This document shows, piece by piece, positions 17,034 through 23,980 of a stretch of DNA of 64,000 nt. Both the position numbers and the translations under genes were made by a program. Position 1 is the stretch's first letter, and each line of letters starts with the position of its first letter. The DNA is from Ravibacter sp964562455 (lineage in GTDB: Bacteria > Bacteroidota > Bacteroidia > Cytophagales > Spirosomataceae), in contig CAZLTN010000015.1 of NCBI GenBank assembly GCA_964562455.1, positions 1-64,000 on the forward strand, in the 5' to 3' direction. A model generated the notes under the pieces. The model saw nothing but the letters and a program-made list of their open reading frames with translations, was not told the origin of the DNA and searched no databases.

Positions 17034-18029
17034 ATGTCACAATCTAATCCGGCACCAGAGCCCCTATTGATAGAAGATCCTTTGCGATTTGTACTTTTCC
17101 CGATTAAGCATAACGACATCTGGCAGTTATACAAGCAGCATGAGGCCTCGTTCTGGACGGCCGAGGAGATAGATCTGGGTCCTGATAAAAAAGATTGGGA
17201 GACGCTTACATCAGGTGAAAGGCACTTTATTTCACACGTTCTGGCTTTTTTCGCAGCATCCGACGGGATAGTAAATGAAAATCTTGCCGTAAACTTCCTG
17301 AGCGAAGTACAGTATGCGGAAGCCAAATGTTTTTATGGTTTTCAGATTGCAATGGAGAATATACATTCTGAAACTTATTCTCTCCTGATCGATACCTATA
17401 TAAAAGATCCGGTCGAGAAAGATCACCTTCTGAGGGCGATCGAGACGATCCCCTGTGTGCAGAAGAAAGCAGAATGGGCTTTGAAATGGATTGAGAGCCC
17501 GAATTTTGCAGAGCGCCTGATAGCGTTTGCCGCGGTTGAGGGGATTTTCTTTTCCGGGTCGTTCTGTTCTATTTTCTGGTTAAAGAAACGTGGTCTGATG
17601 CCGGGGCTTTCATTTTCTAACGAGCTGATTTCAAGAGATGAAGGGTTGCATTGCCAGTTTGCGTGCCTGCTGTACACGCAACATATTGTCAATAAGCTTC
17701 CGGAAGAACGTATCCTGGAAATCATCCTGGATGCGGTTGAAATTGAAAAGGAGTTTATTTCGGATGCGCTTCCTGTTTCCCTGATCGGTATGAATGCCGA
17801 CCTTATGAAACAATATATCGAATACGTAGCTGACTTCTGGCTGGAGCGATTGGGGTGCCGCAAGCCTTTCGGTACTGCAAATCCTTTTGATTTCATGGAG
17901 CTGATCTCTCTGCCTGGTAAAACCAACTTCTTTGAGAAAAGAGTAGGGGATTACCAGAAAGCGGGAGTAATGAGTAACAGCAAAGAGAAAGAGTCGTCCA
18001 GCAAGATAACATTCGACGAAGATTTCTGA
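17034..18029 (+). CDS. nrdB: Class I ribonucleotide reductase, beta subunit
   Basis: A 331-residue R2 protein that houses the diiron-tyrosyl radical used by NrdA to reduce ribonucleotides. By comparison with mouse R2, the ligands are Asp77, Glu108, His111, Glu169, Glu203 and His206, and the radical Tyr is Tyr115 ('ENIHSETYSLL'). The last residues, 'ITFDEDF', are the flexible tail that docks on the alpha subunit. The sequence is strikingly close to eukaryotic R2 proteins, known for class Ia enzymes of Bacteroidota. nrdA normally lies nearby, but here a repeat array with a sequence gap begins 26 bp after the stop and no nrdA is present in the window. A promoter match precedes the gene. Confidence 0.93.
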   Translation: MSQSNPAPEPLLIEDPLRFVLFPIKHNDIWQLYKQHEASFWTAEEIDLGPDKKDWETLTSGERHFISHVLAFFAASDGIVNENLAVNFLSEVQYAEAKCFYGFQIAMENIHSETYSLLIDTYIKDPVEKDHLLRAIETIPCVQKKAEWALKWIESPNFAERLIAFAAVEGIFFSGSFCSIFWLKKRGLMPGLSFSNELISRDEGLHCQFACLLYTQHIVNKLPEERILEIILDAVEIEKEFISDALPVSLIGMNADLMKQYIEYVADFWLERLGCRKPFGTANPFDFMELISLPGKTNFFEKRVGDYQKAGVMSNSKEKESSSKITFDEDF

Positions 18030-18055
18030 TGGGCGGAGCCTCGCAGATACGTGCC

Positions 18056-18522
18056 GGTTATGCGCGTGCCGTCCCTGCGGGACTGAGTACACCTCATCCC
18101 TGGCCATGGGCCGTACCGACAGCTCACGCAGTCGGTTATGCACGTGCCGTCCCTGCGGGACTGAGTACACCTCATCCCTGGCCATGGGCCGTACCGACAG
18201 CTCACGCAGTCGGTTATGCACGTGCCGTCCCTGCGGGACTGAGTACACCTCATCCCTGGCCATGGGCCGTACCGACAGCTCACGCAGTCGGTTATGCNNN
18301 NNNNNNNNNNNNNNNNNNNNNNNNNNNNNNNNNNNNNNNNNNNNNNNNNNNNNNNNNNNNNNNNNNNNNNNNNNNNNNNNNNNNNNNNNNNNNNNNNGTA
18401 CACCTCATCCCTGGCCATGGGCCGTACCGACAGCTCACGCAGTCGGTTATGCGCGTGCCGTCCCTGCGGGACTGAGTACACCTCATCCCTGGCCATGGGC
18501 CGTACCGACAGCTCACGCAGTC
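18056..18522. repeat. 78-bp tandem repeat array (interrupted by a gap)
   Basis: Units begin with 'GGTTATGC' at 18056, 18134, 18212 and 18290, then after the gap at 18445 and 18523, always 78 bp apart. Copies are nearly identical, differing mainly at one A/G in 'GC[A/G]CGTGCCG'. Each unit holds two tight hairpins with 3-base loops, GTCCC-TGC-GGGAC (18071-18083 in unit 1) and GGCC-ATG-GGCC (18102-18112). There are no unique spacers, so it is not a CRISPR. At least six units are visible in whole or part; the true number is hidden by the Ns. The final unit changes after 'GCGGGACTG' into the longer element that flanks the transposase. Confidence 0.95.
18298..18397. other. Assembly gap (100 Ns)
   Basis: Exactly 100 Ns inside the 78-bp repeat array. 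A round number of Ns in identical repeats is typical of a scaffold join of unknown length. The true content is probably further repeat units, but a whole gene could also be missing. Confidence 0.98.
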
Positions 18523-18700
18523 GGTTATGCACGTGCCGTCCCTGCGGGACTGGCGCTGTAGAGGCGATACCCCGGCACGGGGGGACAGATGCACTAACCA
18601 CGGACGAAGCTCTGCGAAGTCCGTGGCTACGTAAGCAGGTATGAGGCTACGAAGCCCCGCAGGGGCGACACTGCCTGCCCTGGTTCCACCTGCCCCGATC

Positions 18701-19147
18701 TTACCTATACCAGTCTCTCGGATCGAGTTCAAGCTCCATCTCCTTTAGAAACTCGATATATTCATCTCTGAAGGAGATTTTCCTGTGATGCTCTCTCTGC
18801 TTTTTGATATAGTTGATAACAGTGTTTTTATCACGGACGTTGCAGGTAAGCGCTGCATATCCTGTTCCCCAGGCTTCGAAGTTTTCGAAACCTTCTACAC
18901 CTTTCAACCATTTACTGGTTGATGCTTTTAGTTCGCGCATAAAGTCGGAAAGCGCCAGGGTCGGATGAAGTGATACCAGCATATGCAGGTGATCTTCTAT
19001 CCCATTGACACGGTATAGTACGCCATTTTTAGCTTTGATGAATCCCCAGATATAGCGATACAGCTTCTCGGAGTGCTTAAGGGAAAGTACAGGCCGGCTC
19101 GCTTTGGTCCTGATTACGATATGGTATAGCAACTGTACGTAGCTCAT
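18701..19147 (-). CDS. tnpA: IS200/RAYT-type Y1 transposase
   Basis: A 148-residue Y1 HUH transposase of full length for IS200-type proteins. The metal-binding HUH motif is His53-Leu54-His55 in 'EDHLHMLVSL', and the DNA-cleaving tyrosine is Tyr113 in 'INYIKKQREHH', followed by the helpful Gln117. It should cut and rejoin single-stranded DNA at hairpin-marked ends. No TnpB, arsenal of passenger genes or serine recombinase accompanies it. It lies between two long repeats rich in 3-base-loop hairpins, as do REP-associated transposases (RAYTs). It may serve the neighbouring repeats rather than behave as a simple IS; this is inference. Intact, with no frameshift. Confidence 0.88.
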   Translation of the reverse strand: MSYVQLLYHIVIRTKASRPVLSLKHSEKLYRYIWGFIKAKNGVLYRVNGIEDHLHMLVSLHPTLALSDFMRELKASTSKWLKGVEGFENFEAWGTGYAALTCNVRDKNTVINYIKKQREHHRKISFRDEYIEFLKEMELELDPRDWYR

Positions 19148-19191
19148 GAGTAATAAGTGATATAGTATAGAATTGATGTAGTATCGTTAGT

Positions 19192-19407
19192 ATGTGCCGT
19201 CCCTGCGGGACTGGTGAGCCTCATCCCTATCCATGAGACGTGCCGACAGCTCGCGCAGTCGGTTATGCATGTGCCATCCCTGCGGGACTGGCGCTGTAGA
19301 GGCGATACCCCGGCACGGGGTGCAGATGCACTAACCACGGACGAAGCTCTGCGAAGTCCGTGGTTACGTCAGCCGGTAAAGGGATGCGAAGCCACGCAGG
19401 GGCGACA
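19192..19407. repeat. Right-hand repeat block: diverged 78-bp unit plus 147-bp element
   Basis: Bases 19192-19260 form a diverged copy of the 78-bp unit. It keeps GTCCCTGCGGGACTG and the 'CGCAGTC' end, but the GGCC-ATG-GGCC hairpin is altered to a weak form. It is followed directly by the 147-bp element 19261-19407 that matches 18523-18670. The block sits upstream of tnpA and ends 3 bp before a strong terminator. Confidence 0.85.
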
Positions 19408-19410
19408 TTA

Positions 19411-19457
19411 AAAAGTGCCCTCCGGTAGTTCTGGCAGAACTACCGGAGGGCACTTTT
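19411..19457. terminator. Strong bidirectional terminator
   Basis: A perfect 21-bp stem, 19411-19431 with 19437-19457, and a 5-base loop. It starts with AAAA and ends with TTTT, so it can act on both strands. It abuts the TAG stop (19458-19460) of the heme-binding lipoprotein gene and insulates it from the repeat region. Confidence 0.92.
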
Positions 19458-22124
19458 CTATTTATAAATCGGGTTCTCCTTGTTTCCTCCTGCCATCAGG
19501 AATGCCATGAGGTCCTTAAGCTCTTCAGGATTCAGGCCGTTGATCAGGCCGGGAAGCATCACCGATACGGTAGAGTACGCGGTGGAGACGACATCCTTCT
19601 TGGCTACTTTTTGCTGCTCGTCCGGAGTAAACGGATTCTGAGCCACATAATAATGTGTAGCATCTTCATTAGCCAGTCTTCCGACAATCGATCCGCCGTC
19701 TTTCAACGAGAAAACGGTTGCAGCATATTGGTCAGAGACTGCTTTGTTGGGATCGATAATGGCTTCCAGGATATCTTTTGAAGAAAACCTCGTAGCGAGT
19801 TGAGTGAGGTCCGGTCCTGCATTTTCCCCTTCTCCGGCAATGGTGTGACACTTGCTGCAAAGTACCGCCGAATAGATCAGCTTACCGGTCTCAAAATTAC
19901 GCCCTTTTAAACTGGCCTCGTTAATAACAGAATCAGCCTGCTCCAGTGTCCATCTTCTGCCCGGTCCCTGGATACTGTATTGCCCTACCAGGTCATTGCC
20001 GCTTTGTGAAAGTTTGTCTCCGCCCGATAGTTTGTCATATTTGGCAAACTCGGCTTTGGATACATTGGAAAGGGCTATTTTCCGGGCGCGGTCCAGGAAG
20101 CCGACATAGCTGCGTCCTCCCTTATACTTAAAAGCCTCCTGGTACCAGGAGAAGTATTTGCTGCGGCTTTCTTCCGTCCAGCCCGCTTTTTGCTGGCTGA
20201 GCGCCATGGCATAGTAGGTATGCTGCGGAGAGGGCATTTCTGCCAACATACCCGCGATATCCAGGCCGTACTGAGGGTTACGCAACACCAGTTCTGAAGA
20301 AGAGGTGGCGTAGCTGGCATCCAGTTCCATTTCGTCGGGCGTTTCATCTTTGCCCATGAGAGCCAGTGTCTTTTCAATGACTGTAGGTGACTGGAGATTG
20401 ACGAGGATCTTGACGAGTAATTTATTTTGATTTGTAGAGGTCGACGGGTACTTACTGTCCAGGAAAGCAGTTAGCTTGGTTTTTTCGGCAGAGGCGGGTA
20501 CACCATGGCGATAAAGAGCTACTTCCAACGTACGTAGGAAGGCTATTTTCTGCTCCAGGGAAAGAGGCTCGAAATCGATTGAAAGCGCTTTGTCTACAAT
20601 AAGTTTGAGGTCGGATTTATCCCCTTGCCGGGCAAGCGCCAGCAGCGCGTTGATGGCAGCCGGTGCATTCGGTTCTTCGCTTACCTTCCCTCTCCATTCT
20701 CCGACGGGCTGGTTTTCGACGGCAATCCGCGCTGCGTAACGAACATAGCGGTCGGCATGCCCAAGCTGAGGCCATGCGGCCGCGACAGCCCCAGGATCTT
20801 GCCTGCCATGGTATTGTTCCAGGGAAACACGAAGCTTACCCTCGGCTGTACGCTCAAACGGCACTACGTTGGCATCCGGTTTAATTGATTTGTGATCTTT
20901 ATGATATACCCTGTAGACGTCCGAAGCCAGCCTGCGGCCTCCCGTCATAAAGTAGAGGGCGCCATCCGGGCCTATTACCCCGTCTGTAAGCGGCAGAGGC
21001 ACTCCTGAGAGGAATTCTTCCCTGTCGGCGGAATAGCTGGCGCCTTCCGGTTTTAGTTTCAGAGCATGAACAATTCCAAAGCTCCAGTCGAAAGCCAGCA
21101 ATGTATTCCGGTATTTCTCAGGGAAACGCGCCTTGTTTGCATAAATAAGGTTAGTCGGGGATCCGTGCCCGATATTGATAACGGCCGGGAGGTTGTCCGG
21201 ATAGGCCGAAGCCCATTTCTGGTCGCCGGTGCGCCAGCCGAACTCGCTGCCCATAGTAGCATGGTTAATACGTGTAGGCCTGTACCAGGGTTGTCCGAAA
21301 TCCCACTCCATGTCCGCATCGTATACAAACAAGTCGCCGGCTTCGTTAAAGGCAAGGTCGAACGGGTTCCGGTACCCGGCGCTTACGAGCTTCCAGTTTT
21401 TACCTTCCGGATCGATATTTACTATCCAGCCGCCCGGTGCATGACGATCGTTGGCATGTCCCCGGGGATCTTTGATAAGGGGAAAGAGGTTGTCATCTCC
21501 CCAGTTCCTGGGAAGTGTATACTCGTTTACCTCTGGCAGATCGGTATGGTTTCCCGCAATGATAAATAATGATTTGCCATCGGGAGAGGGAATGATGCTG
21601 TGCGGACCGTGTTCTCCGCTTCCGTTAAATTCCCGGATAGTGGTAATCTTGTCGAACTGGTCGTCGCCATCGGTATCAAAAAGGCGGTATACCCCGCTAT
21701 TTGTCCTGAAGTTAGGGTTAGGCCGGTTGTTAATAACCACATAAAGGCTGTTAAAGGCATATAGAAGCCCGTTGGCATACCCCATTACCAGGCTGTCCTT
21801 ATCCCAGGAAATATTCAGCTTTTCAACCTTAACAGAATCTTTAGCCCCGATTTCAGGAATGGTGGTCCTGAAAAGCCCTCCGTATTGGTCTGAAGTGATT
21901 AACCTCCCCTTGTCGTCAAACGCCATGGCCACCCATGAACCTTCCTCATGGTCGGAAGGACTGTAAAGGTGCTCAGCGACGAAACCCGGCTGTAATTTTA
22001 ATTTTTCAGTTTTAGGGTCGGTTTCGGCCGGTTTTTCCGACGATCCGCAACTTTGCAGGAGGCAAAGCCCGACCATTGCAAAAGCGCTCCAACCAATAGA
22101 GCATTTGTGAGGCTTGGTTAACAT
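19458..22124 (-). CDS. Heme c-binding dehydrogenase-like lipoprotein
   Basis: An 888-residue lipoprotein with lipobox LQSC near residue 26, so it is probably anchored in the outer membrane facing the periplasm. Residues about 45-420 form a sugar/sorbosone-dehydrogenase-like beta-propeller ('GPHSIIPSPDGKSLFIIAGNH', 'AGYRNPFDLAFNEAGDLFVYD'). Residues about 430-690 are helical and HEAT-like. A c-type cytochrome domain at the end has CSKCH at 756-760 and a likely distal Met at 856 in 'VMLPGLING'. This architecture (putative membrane-bound dehydrogenase plus heme domain) is common in Planctomycetes and Bacteroidota that degrade sugars. The electron donor is unknown, and no PQQ-site test is possible by eye. 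It is a single gene ended by a strong terminator. Confidence 0.82.
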   Translation of the reverse strand: MLTKPHKCSIGWSAFAMVGLCLLQSCGSSEKPAETDPKTEKLKLQPGFVAEHLYSPSDHEEGSWVAMAFDDKGRLITSDQYGGLFRTTIPEIGAKDSVKVEKLNISWDKDSLVMGYANGLLYAFNSLYVVINNRPNPNFRTNSGVYRLFDTDGDDQFDKITTIREFNGSGEHGPHSIIPSPDGKSLFIIAGNHTDLPEVNEYTLPRNWGDDNLFPLIKDPRGHANDRHAPGGWIVNIDPEGKNWKLVSAGYRNPFDLAFNEAGDLFVYDADMEWDFGQPWYRPTRINHATMGSEFGWRTGDQKWASAYPDNLPAVINIGHGSPTNLIYANKARFPEKYRNTLLAFDWSFGIVHALKLKPEGASYSADREEFLSGVPLPLTDGVIGPDGALYFMTGGRRLASDVYRVYHKDHKSIKPDANVVPFERTAEGKLRVSLEQYHGRQDPGAVAAAWPQLGHADRYVRYAARIAVENQPVGEWRGKVSEEPNAPAAINALLALARQGDKSDLKLIVDKALSIDFEPLSLEQKIAFLRTLEVALYRHGVPASAEKTKLTAFLDSKYPSTSTNQNKLLVKILVNLQSPTVIEKTLALMGKDETPDEMELDASYATSSSELVLRNPQYGLDIAGMLAEMPSPQHTYYAMALSQQKAGWTEESRSKYFSWYQEAFKYKGGRSYVGFLDRARKIALSNVSKAEFAKYDKLSGGDKLSQSGNDLVGQYSIQGPGRRWTLEQADSVINEASLKGRNFETGKLIYSAVLCSKCHTIAGEGENAGPDLTQLATRFSSKDILEAIIDPNKAVSDQYAATVFSLKDGGSIVGRLANEDATHYYVAQNPFTPDEQQKVAKKDVVSTAYSTVSVMLPGLINGLNPEELKDLMAFLMAGGNKENPIYK

Positions 22125-22421
22125 AGAACAAGAGAATGTTTAGCTTTTATAAAGAAATGCAGAAAGGCAATATACTGCCCGGCGAAAGGTAATACCGTCG
22201 GAGAATGCATACAGCCGTTCTTTAAACCGGTTATGGTAGTTTACGATAGACAGGAAAAAGAATAGGATTTAGTGGAATAATTATTTCTTGACCGCAACTA
22301 GCAATAAAGGTTCGAGCAGTCTATCCTGCGCTATGCTGATTGAAAGCTGTCAGCCGTTTGCCATCAGCTTTCAGAGGCTTCCGAAAGTCAATAGTAAACG
22401 GCTGACAATAAGCAGGCTGCC
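22125..22421. other. Intergenic region with two competing hairpins
   Basis: This stretch between the heme lipoprotein and susD has no credible ORF. It holds two stems that share bases: TGAAAGCTG (22341-22349) with CAGCTTTCA (22365-22373), and TGTCAGCCGTTT (22348-22359) with AAACGGCTGACA (22396-22407). The second is a likely terminator-type or REP-like hairpin downstream of susD, though it lacks a U tract. An 18-bp sequence at 22323-22340 is repeated at 29489-29506. Confidence 0.6.
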
Positions 22422-23942
22422 TTAGAAATTGGGGCTCAGGTCGGCCTCTACCGCCGGGAGCGGATAGTAATCGTCAAGAACGGTGAAAGCGTTTGATGGT
22501 GGCACCGTTGCGGCATCGGGGTAATAGTATTTTACCGGATCGGCTTTAACCCGCTGTCCGAAGGGCTCAATGAACTCCTTTACCCTTCCTGTTCTCACCA
22601 GGTCAAACCAGCGCTTGTTTTCAAAGGCGAGCTCAACACGTCTTTCTTTGAAGATAATCTCGCGCAGGGCGCCGGTGGCAGTCTCGGTGATATCGGCCAG
22701 TCCTGCGCGTTTCCTGACCAGGTTGAGATGAGGAAGCGCCTGTGCGCCTTTTCCCTGCTCATTAAGAGCTTCCGCCAGGAACAACAGCACTTCCGAGTAG
22801 CGGTATACCGGCCAGTTCTGCCCTGTATTTCCGTGGACGGAATGTTTCCGGGCGTATTTTTTAATGTAAGGATATACTTTGTCGGCTCTGAGGCTCCCGC
22901 TCAGGGTTACATAGCCGATAGAAATATCCTTCCTGAGATCGCCCTTTTCGTAGGCTTCAATGATATCCGGCGTAGGAATGTTGTTGTTTTCGCCGGATAT
23001 GCTTTGCGGGTTGCCGGTACCGGTGATAGGAACGAGCTCCTGGGCGGTGATGGGTGCGGGTATGAACTGGTAAATCTGGTTACCGTTAAGACCCGCTGAT
23101 CCTTCCATATACTGCACTTCAAATAGCGACTCTGCGTTATTCTTGTTCGAAGCCGTTAGGGAAAAGGCGTTGTCGTAGTCCGGCATGAGTGAATACTGTC
23201 CTGAATTGACGATAGCCGTAAGCAGCGCTTCCGCACCGGCCCAGTTTTTCTGTACCATGTAGAGGTTAGCAAGCAGCATACTGGCCGCTCCCGACGTCAC
23301 CCTGCCGGCTTGCTGCTCCGATTTTGAAGGAAGGAGCGGTATGGCAGTTTCGAGGTCCGATTTGATCTGCGCGTAGAGCTCAGCTGCCTGCGACAGCGGT
23401 TTGGATGCCCCCTGGCGTGTCGTAACGGGCTCCAGGTGGAGAGGGGCCTTCCCGAAGTAGCGGACCAGCTCGAAATAGGCGAACGCTCTCAGGAAAAGCG
23501 CCTGCCCTTTGATATTCGCTTTTGCTTTGGCATCAAAATCGACCTCGTCGATGCGCGAAAGGATTTCATTGGTACGCGCAATAATGACGTAGTCCTGGCG
23601 GTATTGCTGGAGAACGTTGTCGTTGGTAGTCAGGTTGTTGGACACGGGTATGCAAAAGTCCGCGAGGTTCTGGGTATTATCTACCGCGCCAAACAACCGG
23701 TTTCTTGCGTAGTGCGTATTGTCGGAGTGCATTTCCCCGAGCTTCCACGCCCTGTCATTAAAGATGGTTCTCAGCGGCACGTAGGCTGCGTTGACCGCCT
23801 GTCTGAAATCTGATTCGGTTTTAAAGAAGGTGGCCGAGCTCAGTTGGGTTTCGGGTACTACCGATAGAAACCCCTCCTGGCATCCTGTTGCAACCAGCGT
23901 TAGCAACCCGACCGCAATAATATATCTTTTCATACTTGTCAA
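22422..23942 (-). CDS. SusD/RagB-family outer-membrane lipoprotein
   Basis: A 506-residue surface lipoprotein with a signal peptide and lipobox ATGC near residue 21; Met4 is an equally good start. The N-terminal half has the helical TPR-like SusD core ('ALFLRAFAYFELVRYFGKAPL' near 146-166). The C-terminal RagB-type region includes 'WPVYRYSEVLLFLAEALNEQG' and 'ERRVELAFENKRWFDLVRTGRV'. SusD proteins bind glycans or other oligomers at the cell surface and form a lid over the SusC transporter. It follows susC by 38 bp on the same strand, so they form the usual pair. The substrate cannot be told, and no hydrolase gene follows: the next gene downstream is the heme lipoprotein after about 300 bp. 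Confidence 0.93.
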   Translation of the reverse strand: MTSMKRYIIAVGLLTLVATGCQEGFLSVVPETQLSSATFFKTESDFRQAVNAAYVPLRTIFNDRAWKLGEMHSDNTHYARNRLFGAVDNTQNLADFCIPVSNNLTTNDNVLQQYRQDYVIIARTNEILSRIDEVDFDAKAKANIKGQALFLRAFAYFELVRYFGKAPLHLEPVTTRQGASKPLSQAAELYAQIKSDLETAIPLLPSKSEQQAGRVTSGAASMLLANLYMVQKNWAGAEALLTAIVNSGQYSLMPDYDNAFSLTASNKNNAESLFEVQYMEGSAGLNGNQIYQFIPAPITAQELVPITGTGNPQSISGENNNIPTPDIIEAYEKGDLRKDISIGYVTLSGSLRADKVYPYIKKYARKHSVHGNTGQNWPVYRYSEVLLFLAEALNEQGKGAQALPHLNLVRKRAGLADITETATGALREIIFKERRVELAFENKRWFDLVRTGRVKEFIEPFGQRVKADPVKYYYPDAATVPPSNAFTVLDDYYPLPAVEADLSPNF

Positions 23943-23980
23943 TATTTTATTTCTGAACAGACTAACTGATCCTTACTGAA

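Larger units (their letters stand above)
18523..19407. mobile_element. IS200-type transposase unit flanked by two 148-bp repeats
   Basis: The left element 18523-18670 and right element 19261-19407 are near-identical and in the same orientation. Each contains GTCCC-TGC-GGGAC, CCCCG-GCA-CGGGG, a longer stem CCACGGAC/GTCCGTGG (18598-18605 with 18619-18626) and a terminal GC-rich hairpin (GCCCC-GCA-GGGGC at 18654-18666; decayed on the right). Between them is a single tnpA gene on the minus strand. A degenerate 78-bp unit (19192-19260) precedes the right element. Subterminal hairpins and a lone Y1 transposase fit IS200/IS605 or RAYT-type units that recognise DNA hairpins in single strands. No TnpB gene is present. 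Confidence 0.7.

Noticed and set aside
18056..18522. CRISPR array
   Set aside because: Units are continuous tandem repeats with no unique spacers, and no cas genes are nearby.
18029..18732. Several long ORFs of 26-residue repeats across the 78-bp array, on both strands
   Set aside because: A 78-bp unit is 26 codons, so any open frame repeats itself. Frames are open on both strands, run through the Ns, and have no start context or family match. They are a by-product of the repeat length.
19411..19457. Inverted repeat as the terminal repeat of an insertion sequence
   Set aside because: Perfect stem with A and T flanks abutting a stop codon is a standard intrinsic terminator, and it falls outside the transposase flanking elements.
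22125..22421. tRNA or small RNA gene
   Set aside because: Hairpins are present, but there is no cloverleaf, T-loop sequence or promoter to support an RNA gene.
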